Positions 1 to 8,048 of a stretch of 64,000 nt of DNA are shown here, piece by piece. The notes below the pieces were generated by a model. It was not told where the DNA came from. It did not search any database and worked only from the letters and a program-made list of their open reading frames with translations. A program made the position numbers and the translations under genes. Where the stretch lies: positions 248,001 through 312,000 of the forward strand of contig NZ_JACCFG010000006.1 of NCBI RefSeq assembly GCF_013416555.1, given 5' to 3'. How positions within the stretch are numbered: the stretch's first letter is position 1; each line of letters starts with the position of its first letter. Source of the DNA: Sphingomonas sp. R-74633 (GTDB taxonomy: Bacteria > Pseudomonadota > Alphaproteobacteria > Sphingomonadales > Sphingomonadaceae).

Positions 1-204
1 GATGTTGCCGGCCTGGCTGCCCTGCTGAAGCGCGGCGCCGAACACGACGTCCTGCACTTCGCCCGGGTCGATCCCGGCGCGCTCGACCGCGGCGCGGATC
101 GAATGGGCGCCGAGCGTCGGTGCCGGCGTGGCGTTGAACGCGCCGCGATAGGCCCGGCCGATGCCGGTGCGCGCGGTGGAGACGATGACTGCGGAGCGGG
201 ACAT
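1..204 (-). CDS. Acetyl-CoA acetyltransferase (thiolase), N-terminal part
   Basis: Leftward gene beginning with ATG at 204 and running off the left edge, so only the first 68 codons are seen. The N-terminus reads STARTGIGRAYRGAFN followed by an ATLGAHSIRAA-like helix and a GEVQDVVFGAALQQG segment, which is the usual start of the thiolase fold. Thiolases condense or cleave acyl-CoAs using an active-site Cys near residue 90, which is outside the window. It lies 28 bp downstream of a MaoC-type hydratase gene on the same strand, so the two probably share a transcript for acyl-CoA metabolism. Degradative and biosynthetic thiolases cannot be told apart from this fragment. Confidence 0.82.
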   Translation of the reverse strand, partial: MSRSAVIVSTARTGIGRAYRGAFNATPAPTLGAHSIRAAVERAGIDPGEVQDVVFGAALQQGSQAGNI

Positions 205-232
205 GGTGTTTCCTTCTCTTGGATTCTTCGGA

Positions 233-688
233 TCAGACGTAGACGAGCGCGATCCACTCGGCGATCAGCGCGGGCTTTTCCTCGCCCTCGATCTCGAGGG
301 TATATTCCTGGACCTGTTCCCAGACCCCGGGCTTACGCTCGGTAAATTTCAGCAGTTTGAACCGGCCGCGGACGCGCTTGCCCGAGCGGACCGGCTGCAT
401 GAAGCGGACTTTGTTGCCGCCGTAATTGACCCCCATCTTCGCGCCCTCGATCGCCGGCGCATCGGTGCGCGCGCCGAGCATCGGCATCAGCGAGAGGGTG
501 AGGAAGCCGTGGGCAATCGTGCCGCCGAACGGGGTCTGCGCGGCGCGGACGGGGTCGACATGGATGAACTGGTGGTCGCCGGTGGCTTCGGCGAAGGTGT
601 CGATCATCGTCTGGGTGACTTCCACCCAGTCCGACACGCGCTCGGTGCCGATGCTCTCGGCCATCTGCTGCACGGTGATCGTCGCCAA
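233..688 (-). CDS. MaoC-family dehydratase / enoyl-CoA hydratase
   Basis: A 151-aa single hot-dog-fold protein of the MaoC/R-specific enoyl-CoA hydratase family, which adds water to trans-2-enoyl-CoA. The hydratase-2 motif is present as ATGDHQFIHVDPVRA, with the catalytic pair Asp38 and His43, followed by FGGTIAHGFLTLSL. The start is a TTG at 688: a GAGAGGA ribosome site lies about 9 bases upstream, and the resulting N-terminus (TVQQMAESIG) aligns with the family N-terminus. The first ATG (664) would remove it. It precedes the thiolase gene by 28 bp. The physiological substrate is not evident. Confidence 0.88.
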   Translation of the reverse strand: MATITVQQMAESIGTERVSDWVEVTQTMIDTFAEATGDHQFIHVDPVRAAQTPFGGTIAHGFLTLSLMPMLGARTDAPAIEGAKMGVNYGGNKVRFMQPVRSGKRVRGRFKLLKFTERKPGVWEQVQEYTLEIEGEEKPALIAEWIALVYV

Positions 689-847
689 GGGGCCATCCTC
701 TCGCCTGTTCGGGCCCCATCTAGTGAAGGGGGAGGGGCTCCTGCAAGCCTCAGCCGACCGGAAATTTGAAAGGCCGGGCTGACGTAGCGTCCGCCGTGGA
801 GGGTCGGGGGCAGGAATGGCCGAACCCGATGTTCGAAAACGCGCGAC

Positions 848-1459
848 TCAGGCCGGGCCGTCGTCCAGCGGCGTGCCGCCGCGCCGGGCAAGATCGGCGA
901 GCAGCGTCTCGATCGCCCAGCTGCAGGCGGCGGCGGCCTCGGCACCGTCCATGTCCCACTGGTCGCGCATCTCGCGCCAGGCGAAGCCGCTGCCGAGCAG
1001 CTGGATCGCGGCGATGGCGCGGGTGCGGTCGGGCTCGGCGAGCGCCGTGACCTGGGGGGCGAGCATCGCGCGGAAGGCGGCGACGCGCTCGTCCTTCATC
1101 ACGTTGCGGATGGCGCGGCCCTCGGCGCTGGCCATCACCACGGTCATCGCATCGGCCTTGTCGTCGAAATTGGCGAAGCGGGCAGGTAGGCCGCCGACGA
1201 AATCGTCGAGTGTCTTCGGGATGCCGCCGGCCGGGCCGACGCGCGCCCAGGCGGCGGCGCGCAGCGCGGCCTGGTCCGGATAATAGCGATAGACGGTGCG
1301 GCGCGAGACGCCGGCGCGGGTGGCGACCTGGTCATGGTTGAGGTGATCGCCCTCGGCCATCAGCGCCAGGATCGCATCGGCGATCTTCGCGCGGGTATGG
1401 GCATTGTCGGGGCCTTCGGGCCTGGCGGGGTCGGCGAGGAGGAAATTCCGTTTGGGCAT
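848..1459 (-). CDS. TetR-family transcriptional regulator
   Basis: A 203-aa regulator with an N-terminal helix-turn-helix at about residues 43-62 (DQVATRAGVSRRTVYRYYP), the TetR signature including the recognition-helix TVYRYY. The C-terminal half is an Ala-rich helical ligand-binding domain that I cannot assign to a ligand. It is transcribed away from the small gene at 1564, and the gap holds two palindromes of the form TGACAC-N5-GTGTCA, the expected type of TetR operator. The simplest reading is a local repressor controlling itself and its divergent neighbour. Confidence 0.9.
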   Translation of the reverse strand: MPKRNFLLADPARPEGPDNAHTRAKIADAILALMAEGDHLNHDQVATRAGVSRRTVYRYYPDQAALRAAAWARVGPAGGIPKTLDDFVGGLPARFANFDDKADAMTVVMASAEGRAIRNVMKDERVAAFRAMLAPQVTALAEPDRTRAIAAIQLLGSGFAWREMRDQWDMDGAEAAAACSWAIETLLADLARRGGTPLDDGPA

Positions 1460-1476
1460 GACTCCCCCAATAAACG

Positions 1477-1493
1477 TGACACAAAAAGTGTCA
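1477..1493. promoter_or_regulatory. Perfect palindromic operator, TetR type (site 1)
   Basis: TGACACAAAAAGTGTCA is a perfect 6-bp inverted repeat with an A5 spacer, 17 bp after the ATG of the divergent tetR gene. Its centre is 26 bp from that of site 2. It is probably bound by the adjacent TetR-type protein to shut its own promoter. Confidence 0.75.
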
Positions 1494-1501
1494 AATCAGC
1501 A

Positions 1502-1529
1502 TTGACACATAATGTGCCATGCGTATTAG
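1502..1529 (+). promoter_or_regulatory. Promoter with TetR-type operator (site 2) for the 1564 gene
   Basis: TTGACA at 1502-1507 and TATTAG at 1524-1529 are separated by 16 bp, a good sigma-70-like promoter reading rightwards. A second palindrome, TGACACATAATGTGCCA at 1503-1519 (one mismatch), covers the -35 box and most of the spacer, so repressor binding would exclude RNA polymerase. The arrangement argues that the downstream gene starts at 1564 and not at the in-frame ATG at 1519, which lies inside the promoter. Confidence 0.65.
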
Positions 1530-1563
1530 CAGGGCAACACGCAAGAGTTCAGGGAGTGTGCAG

Positions 1564-2043
1564 ATGTTGTTCCATGTTTCGATCGACGCGGACGATCCGC
1601 GCCACGTCGCAGAGGTGATTGCCGAGCTGTGGGGCGGGGTGGCCTTGCCCTTCCCGCCGGTGATCGCGGGGAGCTGGATGGCGATGGCGGGCGACGAGCG
1701 CCGCACCACGGTGGAAGTCTATCCGCGCGGCACCGAACTGGTCGAGGCTGAGGGCGATGCCGATGCGTTCGGGATGATCGGCTTCAATGGCGCGCGCTCG
1801 GCGACGCATCTGGCGATCGCGAGCAATCTGGGCGTTGAAGAAGTGCTCGCGCTGGCGAAGCGCGAGGGCTGGCCAGTCAAGTATCGCAAGCGCGGCGGCG
1901 TGTTCGGGGTGCTCGAACTGTGGATCGAGGGCACGCGGATGATCGAGGTGCTGACGCCGGAGATGCAGGCGGAATACCGGGCCGGGCTGACGGTGGAGAA
2001 TTGGCAGGGTTTCCTGCAGGCCGCGGGGATGGCGCCGGCCTGA
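1564..2043 (+). CDS. Conserved hypothetical protein, TetR-controlled
   Basis: A 159-aa soluble protein that I do not recognise. The start at 1564 has an AGGGAG ribosome site 7 bases upstream; an in-frame ATG at 1519 sits inside the promoter and operator and is unlikely. It begins MLFHVSIDADDPRHVAEVIA and contains the segments FGMIGFNGARSATHLAI and GVFGVLELWIEGTRMIEVL, a mix of strands and helices reminiscent of small glyoxalase/VOC-type folds but without visible metal ligands. A TetR-type repressor is encoded divergently with two operators between, suggesting induction by a small molecule. Confidence 0.75.
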   Translation: MLFHVSIDADDPRHVAEVIAELWGGVALPFPPVIAGSWMAMAGDERRTTVEVYPRGTELVEAEGDADAFGMIGFNGARSATHLAIASNLGVEEVLALAKREGWPVKYRKRGGVFGVLELWIEGTRMIEVLTPEMQAEYRAGLTVENWQGFLQAAGMAPA

Positions 2044-2047
2044 CGCA

Positions 2048-2425
2048 TCACCCTCCACTATTGACGTGGAGGATGTTGCCGTCGGGGTCGCGGAACCAGA
2101 TCGCGCGGAAGGTGCCGAGGATGTGGACACCGTCCTCGACCCGGTCGAAGCCTTGCGGATATTCCTCGAGCACCACGCCCTTGCCTCGCAGAGCGGCGGC
2201 AATCGCCTCGAGGTCGTCGCCGACGTCCCAGAAGACCGCATTGGCGTGGTTGGTGCCGGCGAAGTCGCTGCGATAGACGTTGAGCAGCGTCGCGCCGGTG
2301 CGGATCAGGAAGATGTCGCCGTGATCGGCGGCGAGCGGCAGGCCGAGCGTCTCGGTGTAGAAGGCCTTGGCGGCGGCGACGTCCTTGCAGGGGATGATCG
2401 CGTGGGAGGCGTGGTCCTTGAGCAT
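2048..2425 (-). CDS. VOC-family protein (glyoxalase/dioxygenase-like)
   Basis: A 125-aa single-module vicinal-oxygen-chelate protein. It opens with SHAIIPCKDVAAAKAFYTETLG, and has the second strand pair ending in FRDPDGNILHV, where the DPDGN turn and following His are typical of the family. Such proteins bind a metal and act on, or sequester, small molecules. It ends 4 bp from the stop of the convergent 159-aa gene, so the two genes terminate back to back. It follows the SnoaL-like gene at 2456 on the same strand by about 30 bp and probably shares its transcript. Confidence 0.85.
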   Translation of the reverse strand: MLKDHASHAIIPCKDVAAAKAFYTETLGLPLAADHGDIFLIRTGATLLNVYRSDFAGTNHANAVFWDVGDDLEAIAAALRGKGVVLEEYPQGFDRVEDGVHILGTFRAIWFRDPDGNILHVNSGG

Positions 2426-2455
2426 CGTCGTTCCTTCAATGCCCCCCAGCGTTGG

Positions 2456-2887
2456 TCAGTCCTCCGGCTCGAGATCGAGCAGCGCCTTGCCGCTGCCGTC
2501 CATCGCGAAGGGGACCGAGGTGTGGATATGCGCGATCTTCCAGCTGCCCTCGACCCGGCGCGCGGCGATGGTGGCGCGGAACCACAGGCTCGACTTGCCT
2601 TCGCCCTTCTTGGTGCCGGTCATGTGCTGGAGCGCATGGACCATGGCGAGGTCGCCCTGCTCGAGCGTATGCGCGTCGCGGTGGGTGACGCGCAGATCGT
2701 CTTCCCAGGTCTCGAACCATGCACGCAGACCTGCAGGATCGAGCATCGCCGGCGCGCGATGGAGGAGCGGCGGGGCAAGGTCATAGCCGATCGCGTCGGG
2801 CAGATAGTCCGCGACGATGGCGTCGGCATCGCGGTTGCGCACCGCTTCCTCGTAGCGGGTGAAGATCGCCTCCGGCGTGTCAGGCAT
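2456..2887 (-). CDS. SnoaL-like / NTF2-fold protein
   Basis: A 143-aa protein of the nuclear-transport-factor-2 cone fold (SnoaL-like, DUF4440-type). Visible family features are the N-terminal helix FTRYEEAVRNRDADAIV, the central QGDLAMVHALQHMTG strand and a C-terminal WKIAHIHTSVPFAMDG strand. Family members are small hydrolases, isomerases or binding proteins, and the substrate cannot be inferred. It lies 4 bp after the mechanosensitive channel gene at 2892, so topoisomerase, channel and this gene form one leftward unit. Confidence 0.82.
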   Translation of the reverse strand: MPDTPEAIFTRYEEAVRNRDADAIVADYLPDAIGYDLAPPLLHRAPAMLDPAGLRAWFETWEDDLRVTHRDAHTLEQGDLAMVHALQHMTGTKKGEGKSSLWFRATIAARRVEGSWKIAHIHTSVPFAMDGSGKALLDLEPED

Positions 2888-2891
2888 CGGG

Positions 2892-3995
2892 TTACTCCTC
2901 GGCGTGGAGCATCGCGGGTACGTAGAGCCGGATGCCTTCGGCTTCCAAACGCCTGAGCATGCCGATCACCACACGGTGCTTCGCAGCATCGGCCAGATCG
3001 CCGCTGGGAGACGGTGAATCGAATTCGACTTCGAAGGTCAGTGCGCCGGGGACCACGCCGGTGAAGAAGGCGTGGCTGAAGACGAGCTTCTCCTCGATGA
3101 TGACCTGCTTGGCGAGATCGGCGAGACCGGCGAGCTTGTCCGCCGGCACCGTATTGGCGATCGCGAAGGTCAGCGCCATGCGGCGATAGCTGCGGTTCGA
3201 GCTGTTCTGGATCTCGAAATCGAGCAGCTTCTTGTTGGCGATGATCCGCTCCTCGCCGCCCGGCCCGCGGATGCGGGTGGACTTGAGGCCGATACGCTCC
3301 ACCGTGCCCTTGCTCTTGTCGTAAAGGATCGTGTCGCCGACGCGGAAGGTCTTGTCGAAGATGATCGCCAGCGCGGCGAGCAGATCGGCGACGGTGCCCT
3401 GCGCGGCGAGGCCGATGGCGATGCCGCCGACGCCGAGGCCGGCAACCAGGCCGGTGACGTTGACCCCGAGGTTGCTGAGCACCACCACCAGCGCGATCGC
3501 GAACAGGATCATCGTCACCAGCAGGCGGATGATCCCGATCGCGCTCGCCAGGCTGGAGCCCTGATATTCCTCCGACGAAGTACGATGCTCGACCGCGCCG
3601 AGGATGACTTCGCGCAGCCAGATCGTCGCCTGGAAGACTGCGGCGATGGTGAACAGGAAGGTCGCCGTGGTGTAGAGCATCGGCGGCGCATCGACATAGC
3701 CGATGACCAGCCGGATCGCGGTCATCAGGATGAAGAAATTGCCCGTCTTGGCGAGCGCGCGGCCGGCGATCGCATACCAGTTGGCGACGCCTTCGCCCTG
3801 CTTGCACAGGCGCAAGCCCCAGCGGCGGACCATGTGCAGGCCGAGGAAGACGATGACCGCCACCGTGGTGGCGATCGCGATCGTCACCCAGTTATCCTGG
3901 ATGTTGTGGAGCCACTGGCCCGCTTCCTGGACGAAGCTGCGCGCCTGAACCTGGAGATCCGCGCTGCTTTTCGGGAGTTCGATGTTGGTACTCAT
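2892..3995 (-). CDS. Mechanosensitive ion channel family protein (MscS type)
   Basis: A 367-aa inner-membrane protein. Four hydrophobic helices occupy roughly residues 35-175, followed by the MscS pore-lining helix with its Gly/Ala ridge (LGVGGIAIGLAAQGTVADLL) and the beta domain (TFRVGDTILYD, then KGTVERIGLKSTRIRG). This is the conserved core of MscS-like channels that release solutes on hypo-osmotic shock. Its ATG overlaps the stop of the topoisomerase gene (ATGA at 3992-3995), indicating translational coupling. Confidence 0.9.
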   Translation of the reverse strand: MSTNIELPKSSADLQVQARSFVQEAGQWLHNIQDNWVTIAIATTVAVIVFLGLHMVRRWGLRLCKQGEGVANWYAIAGRALAKTGNFFILMTAIRLVIGYVDAPPMLYTTATFLFTIAAVFQATIWLREVILGAVEHRTSSEEYQGSSLASAIGIIRLLVTMILFAIALVVVLSNLGVNVTGLVAGLGVGGIAIGLAAQGTVADLLAALAIIFDKTFRVGDTILYDKSKGTVERIGLKSTRIRGPGGEERIIANKKLLDFEIQNSSNRSYRRMALTFAIANTVPADKLAGLADLAKQVIIEEKLVFSHAFFTGVVPGALTFEVEFDSPSPSGDLADAAKHRVVIGMLRRLEAEGIRLYVPAMLHAEE

Positions 3996-5008
3996 GCGGC
4001 CTTTCGGGGCTGATTATGGGCGGCAAGGCCTTCGAGATAGGCGATCAGGCCGCGTTCGTAACGATTGAGCCAGCGCGTGGCGCGCGGCAAGTGGAGATCG
4101 GAGCGCCACGCGGCCTGGGCCTCGCGATCCTTGGTGAGATCGATGAGCGCCGGGTGGACATAGGATTTGCGGGCGATGGCCGGGGTGTTGCCCAGCGCTT
4201 CGGTCACCGGCTCGAGCATCGCCTTGAGGCCGAGATGGCCATCGCCCTTCGCCAGCGCCTGGAACGCGATGACGCTGGCGCCCCAGGTGCGGAAATGCTT
4301 GGCGGTGAAATCCTCGCCCATTGCCTCGCGGATGTAGCAATTGACGTCGGACGAAGTGACCGGATGCGCCTCGCCGGCATCGTCGAGCCAGCGGAACAGA
4401 TGCTGGCCGGGCAGGTCCTGGCATTTCTTGACGAAGCGGCTGAGCGAGCCGTCGGTGATCGTCATCACGCGCAGCTTGCCCGATTTGGCGCGGAACTGGA
4501 GGCGCAGCGTCTGGCCCTTCACTTGCGCGTGGCGCTTGCGCAGCGTGGTGGCGCCGAAGCTCTTGTTCGCCTGGACATATTGCTCGTTGCCGACGCGGAT
4601 GCTGCCGAGATCGAGCAGGCGGACGACCGCGGCGACGGCCTTGTCCTTGCACAGCCCGCGCAGCTTGAGGTCGTGCGCGACCCTGGCGCGCAGCTTAGCG
4701 AGGTGTTCGCCGAAATCGGCGCAGCGATCGTATTTCGCCGCCTCCTGCGCCTCGCGGAAGGCGGTGTGGTAACGATATTGCTTGCGGCCCTTGTCGTCAT
4801 AGCCGGTCGCCTGGATATGGCCGCGCGGATCGGGGCAGAACCAGCAATCATGGTAGGCGGGGGGCAGGCCGATCGCGTTCAGCCGGTCGATCTCGTCGCG
4901 ATCGGTGATGCGCTTGTCCGCGTCCCAATAGCCCCAGCCGTGCCGCATCTTGCGGCGGGTGATGCCGGGCTGCTGGTCATCGACATAGACGATATCGGTG
5001 TTGGACAC
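3992..5008 (-). CDS. DNA topoisomerase IB (poxvirus type)
   Basis: A 338-aa bacterial type IB topoisomerase that relaxes supercoils by a 3'-phosphotyrosyl intermediate. The N-terminal domain has RRKMRHGWGYWDADKR and AYHDCWFCPDPRGHIQATG; the catalytic domain shows GSIRVGNEQYV, the AKHFRTWGAS segment (catalytic Arg) and the active-site Tyr at about residue 283 in ARKSYVHPALI. Length is normal for the family. These genes are often in the alphaproteobacterial general stress regulon, and the divergent spacer contains an EcfG-like promoter palindrome. Confidence 0.93.
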   Translation of the reverse strand: MSNTDIVYVDDQQPGITRRKMRHGWGYWDADKRITDRDEIDRLNAIGLPPAYHDCWFCPDPRGHIQATGYDDKGRKQYRYHTAFREAQEAAKYDRCADFGEHLAKLRARVAHDLKLRGLCKDKAVAAVVRLLDLGSIRVGNEQYVQANKSFGATTLRKRHAQVKGQTLRLQFRAKSGKLRVMTITDGSLSRFVKKCQDLPGQHLFRWLDDAGEAHPVTSSDVNCYIREAMGEDFTAKHFRTWGASVIAFQALAKGDGHLGLKAMLEPVTEALGNTPAIARKSYVHPALIDLTKDREAQAAWRSDLHLPRATRWLNRYERGLIAYLEGLAAHNQPRKAA

Positions 5009-5035
5009 GGACGGCCTCCTCGCAATGCCCCGGTC

Positions 5036-5085
5036 AATGCGCGGACCATCGCTTCGTTCCGGAACCGGCGACGGGGCGACCGGTT
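5036..5085. promoter_or_regulatory. Divergent EcfG-like (general stress) promoter pair
   Basis: GTTCCGGAAC at 5056-5065 gives a GGAAC -35 element on each strand. Rightwards, GGAAC (5061-5065) is followed after 17 bp by GTT (5083-5085), matching the alphaproteobacterial EcfG consensus GGAAC-N16/17-GTT, upstream of the PfpI-like gene. Leftwards GGAAC (5060-5056) is followed after 17 bp by ATT, one base off consensus, upstream of topoisomerase IB. The match is by eye. Confidence 0.55.
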
Positions 5086-5114
5086 GAAGGGGCGCAAATC
5101 GAGGAGCTTAGCCC

Positions 5115-5666
5115 ATGACCGACCTCTCCCATGTCCGCGTGTTGATGATGGCGACCAATGGCTTCGAGCAGGACGAGCTGATGCTGCCGCGGCAGGCGCT
5201 GATCGACGCCGGCGCGCAGGTGACGCTGGCGGCGCTCGATACCAAGCCGATCACCGGAGAGAAGGGCGGCGAGAAGGGCGAGAGCATCACGCCGGACACC
5301 ACGGTGAACGAAGTCGACACGCAGAATTACGATGCGCTGGTGCTGCCGGGCGGGGTGGCCAATCCGGACAAGCTCAGGATGAACGCGCGGGCAGTGGAGA
5401 TCGTCGGCGAGTTCATGGACGACGACAAGATCGTCGCGGCGATCTGCCATGGGCCGTGGCTGCTGGTCGAGGCCGATGTCGTCGACGGGCGCGAAGTGAC
5501 GAGCTGGCCGTCGATCCGCACCGACCTGGAGAATGCCGGGGCCGAGGTGGTCGACCGCGAAGTGGTGATCGACGAGAATCTCATCACCAGCCGCAAGCCC
5601 GACGATATTCCCGCGTTCAACCGCGCGGTGATCGAAGCGCTGCAGAAGGTGCCGGCCGAAGCCTGA
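5115..5666 (+). CDS. PfpI/DJ-1-type glutamine amidotransferase-like protein
   Basis: A 183-aa class I GATase-like protein. The nucleophile elbow reads AAICHGPWLL with Cys111-His112, and the conserved acidic residue is in NGFEQDE (Glu18). Members act as deglycases, general stress proteins or small-molecule hydratases, and many are stress induced. This fits the EcfG-like promoter 30 bp upstream and a GAGGAG ribosome site. Its last 50 bp overlap, tail to tail, the end of the acyltransferase gene on the other strand. Confidence 0.9.
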   Translation: MTDLSHVRVLMMATNGFEQDELMLPRQALIDAGAQVTLAALDTKPITGEKGGEKGESITPDTTVNEVDTQNYDALVLPGGVANPDKLRMNARAVEIVGEFMDDDKIVAAICHGPWLLVEADVVDGREVTSWPSIRTDLENAGAEVVDREVVIDENLITSRKPDDIPAFNRAVIEALQKVPAEA

Positions 5667-6699
5667 CGCCGTTCACCCAGCGCTGCGCGGGACGCTCGAC
5701 CAGATGGTAGAGCGCCACCGAGGCGAGCAGGACGAGCAGCAGGAAGCCGGCGGCCAGTGGCCAGGGCACCGCGTGCGCATCCTCGACGAACGCGAGCTTG
5801 AATGCGAACCAGAGCAGGTAATGCGAGAGATAGGTCGCGTAGCTGATCTCGCCGAGATAGTGGAGCGGGGCGATCTCGAACGGGTTGCCCTTGCGCGCCG
5901 AAGTCAGCGCCAGGCCGAGCAGCAAGGCCGCGAAGCTGGCGGGGGCGGCGAAGGTTTCGGGCAGGCCGAGCGCCCAGCCGGTGGCGAAGGTGAGGGCGAG
6001 CGCGAAACTCGCCAGCGCGGGGTTGCGCCAGGCTTCGTTCCAGCGCAGCCAGAGCGCGGCGACCGCGGTGCCGGTGGCGAATTCGATCACGCAGCGGATC
6101 AGGCCGAGGCTGGTGATCTCCTGGCCGAGCGCGATCGCGCCGGTGCCGGCGAAGATCGCATGGAGCAGCCCGAGCAGCACGGCGATCGCGCCGACCACGC
6201 CCCAGCTCGGCACCCGGCGCCAGTTGATCGCGAGGGCGAGCAGCGGGAAGAGCAGATAGGCGGCAAGCTCGCACGAGATCGACCAGGCCGGGTCGTTCCA
6301 GCTGAGATGCTCGGTGAAGCCCCAGTTCTGGAGCAGCAGCACGTGGAGCGGCAGCTCGTGCCAGGGGAAATGGTCGCTGCCCCGCCCGGTGAACTGGAGC
6401 GCGAGCGCGAGCGCCACTGCGAAGCCGAGCATGAAGATGTGGAGCGGCCAGACCCGGGCGACGCGGCGCTGGAGGAAGCCGGGGACCGAGGCGAGGCCGC
6501 CGGCGCGGATGCGCTCGCCCCAGACCATCCAGATGACGAAGCCCGAGAGCAGGAAGAAGAAGTCGACCGCGAGATAGCCCTTGGCGAGGACATGGAGCAC
6601 CGGATCGGGCAGGTCGAGCGCGAAGCGGATGTGGAAGAACACGACGAACCACGCCGCTATGCCGCGGACGCTGGTGAGGGCCTTGAGTTCACCCTTCAT
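5617..6699 (-). CDS. Acyltransferase family 3 membrane protein
   Basis: A 360-aa integral membrane O-acyltransferase. It begins MKGELKALTSVRGIAAWFVV, with the family Arg in SVRG and the catalytic-type His in VVFFHIRFAL, followed by about ten hydrophobic segments and SYATYLSHYLLW near the end. Such enzymes acetylate or succinylate surface polysaccharides. The ATG at 6699 overlaps the stop of the exosortase-associated ligase gene (ATGA), so it is translationally coupled to it and likely modifies the same exopolysaccharide. The 3' end overlaps the PfpI gene by 50 bp on the opposite strand. Confidence 0.87.
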   Translation of the reverse strand: MKGELKALTSVRGIAAWFVVFFHIRFALDLPDPVLHVLAKGYLAVDFFFLLSGFVIWMVWGERIRAGGLASVPGFLQRRVARVWPLHIFMLGFAVALALALQFTGRGSDHFPWHELPLHVLLLQNWGFTEHLSWNDPAWSISCELAAYLLFPLLALAINWRRVPSWGVVGAIAVLLGLLHAIFAGTGAIALGQEITSLGLIRCVIEFATGTAVAALWLRWNEAWRNPALASFALALTFATGWALGLPETFAAPASFAALLLGLALTSARKGNPFEIAPLHYLGEISYATYLSHYLLWFAFKLAFVEDAHAVPWPLAAGFLLLVLLASVALYHLVERPAQRWVNGVRLRPAPSAALRSPRG

Positions 6700-8048
6700 G
6701 CCAGCGCGGGCTTCGTCTTGCGCAGCGGCCGCCAGGCGGATTCCTCGCGCTTGCGGGCCATATAGGTGTCGAGCCCGATCTGCGCGCCGATCAGCATGTA
6801 GACAAAGGGCTGGAAGGCGATCGCGATGAAGGTCGCGCCGAGCATGTAGACGATGTGCGCGGTCTGGAGCGCGGAGGCGAGGGGGCTCACCCATTCCTGC
6901 CCGGGCTCGGGCTTCTTGTAGCGCTGGCGCAGCACCTCCATGCGGAAGATGCCGAGGATGTTGATCAGCAGCCACAAGGCGAGGCCGGGATAGCCCTGCT
7001 CGCCGAGCATCTCGAAATAGGCGCTGTGATAGGCGCGTGCCTTGTCGACTTCGAGGCTGCGATCGACCTTGGCCTGGCCGTCGCCTTCGCCTTCGACCGA
7101 GACCTTCTCGTAGCGGATCTGGTTCTGGCGATAGGCCTCGAACCCGCCGCCCATCGGGTGCGTCTTGGCGTAGTCCATCGTCCATTGCCACACGGCGAGG
7201 CGCGTCGAGGCCGAGGCATCGGCCTTGTAGGTCTTGATCGTCCCCATCCGCTCGGTGAACGAGGAGGGGAGGAAGGGTATGGCGGCGAGGCCGAGGCAGC
7301 CGAGCGCGGTGAGATAGACGACCTTGCGCTTGGTATCGCGGATCATCAGCAGCGCGACCAGGCCGATGCAGAGCAGGCCGGTGCGCGTCGACGTGCCGAC
7401 CGGGATCAGCAGGCAGGCGAAGATCAGCGCGAGGCAGAAGCATTTCACCTTCCAGTCGGGCGGGAAGATCGTGCCGAAGCGCATGAACCAGACGATCAGC
7501 GGGATGATCGCGATCGCGACGGTGGAGATGGTCGAACCTTCGTAGAGGCCCGAATTATTGGCGACCATCAGGTTGAGTTCGCCGTAGCCGCCACCCGAGC
7601 CGAGCGTCTTGATCCCGCCGACGATGATGATCGAGGAAGCGGAGAGGATCATGAACAGCAACAGGCTCTCGATGCGCAGCTTGGTGCGCAGCGTCAGCGG
7701 CAGGAAGGCGGCAAAGGCGAGCGCCTTCCACACCCAGTCCCATTTATCGAGCGCCTCGACTTTGAAGTCGGCGTTGAGCGTCGTGTAGAAGCAATAGCCG
7801 AGCAGCGCGACGATCATCAGCTGGCGCGGGGCGACGCGCGTATCCTTCTTGTCGTCCATCGCCAGCCAGCCGAGCACCGACAGGCCGACGGCGATCAGCG
7901 AGATCGGGACCGAGTTGAGCAGGAGATAGGTCAGCCGCTGCGGCGAGACGATGTCGATATAGGCGTAGACAAGCACGAAGATGAACGGCTTGCGGAAGCC
8001 CATCCCGAAAAAGGCCAGCAGGAAGGCGACGAAGACGAGATCACGCAC
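6696..8048 (-). CDS. Putative O-glycosylation ligase, exosortase A system-associated
   Basis: A 450-aa polytopic membrane protein of the O-antigen-ligase/Wzy type with the DUF5935-like N-terminus (DLVFVAFLLAFFGMGFRKPF, then VYAYIDIVSPQRLTY) typical of ligases found with the XrtA/PEP-CTERM exopolysaccharide system. The large periplasmic loop holds HPMGGGFEAYR and RAYHSAYFEMLGEQGYPG, the conserved ligase segment with a catalytic-type His. I place the start at the GTG at 8048, which overlaps the stop of the 50-aa gene (GTGCGTGA); an ATG at 8108 would add 20 low-complexity residues. It is coupled to the downstream acyltransferase. Confidence 0.82.
   Translation of the reverse strand: MRDLVFVAFLLAFFGMGFRKPFIFVLVYAYIDIVSPQRLTYLLLNSVPISLIAVGLSVLGWLAMDDKKDTRVAPRQLMIVALLGYCFYTTLNADFKVEALDKWDWVWKALAFAAFLPLTLRTKLRIESLLLFMILSASSIIIVGGIKTLGSGGGYGELNLMVANNSGLYEGSTISTVAIAIIPLIVWFMRFGTIFPPDWKVKCFCLALIFACLLIPVGTSTRTGLLCIGLVALLMIRDTKRKVVYLTALGCLGLAAIPFLPSSFTERMGTIKTYKADASASTRLAVWQWTMDYAKTHPMGGGFEAYRQNQIRYEKVSVEGEGDGQAKVDRSLEVDKARAYHSAYFEMLGEQGYPGLALWLLINILGIFRMEVLRQRYKKPEPGQEWVSPLASALQTAHIVYMLGATFIAIAFQPFVYMLIGAQIGLDTYMARKREESAWRPLRKTKPALA

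Noticed and set aside
1519..1563. ATG at 1519 as the start of the 159-aa gene
   Set aside because: It lies within the promoter and operator and lacks a ribosome site; 1564 has one.
3072..4013. Long rightward reading frames opposite the MscS, acyltransferase, glnA and other genes
   Set aside because: High-GC antisense shadows: composition is Arg/Ala/Gly or Asp/Arg-rich, with no family match or ribosome site.
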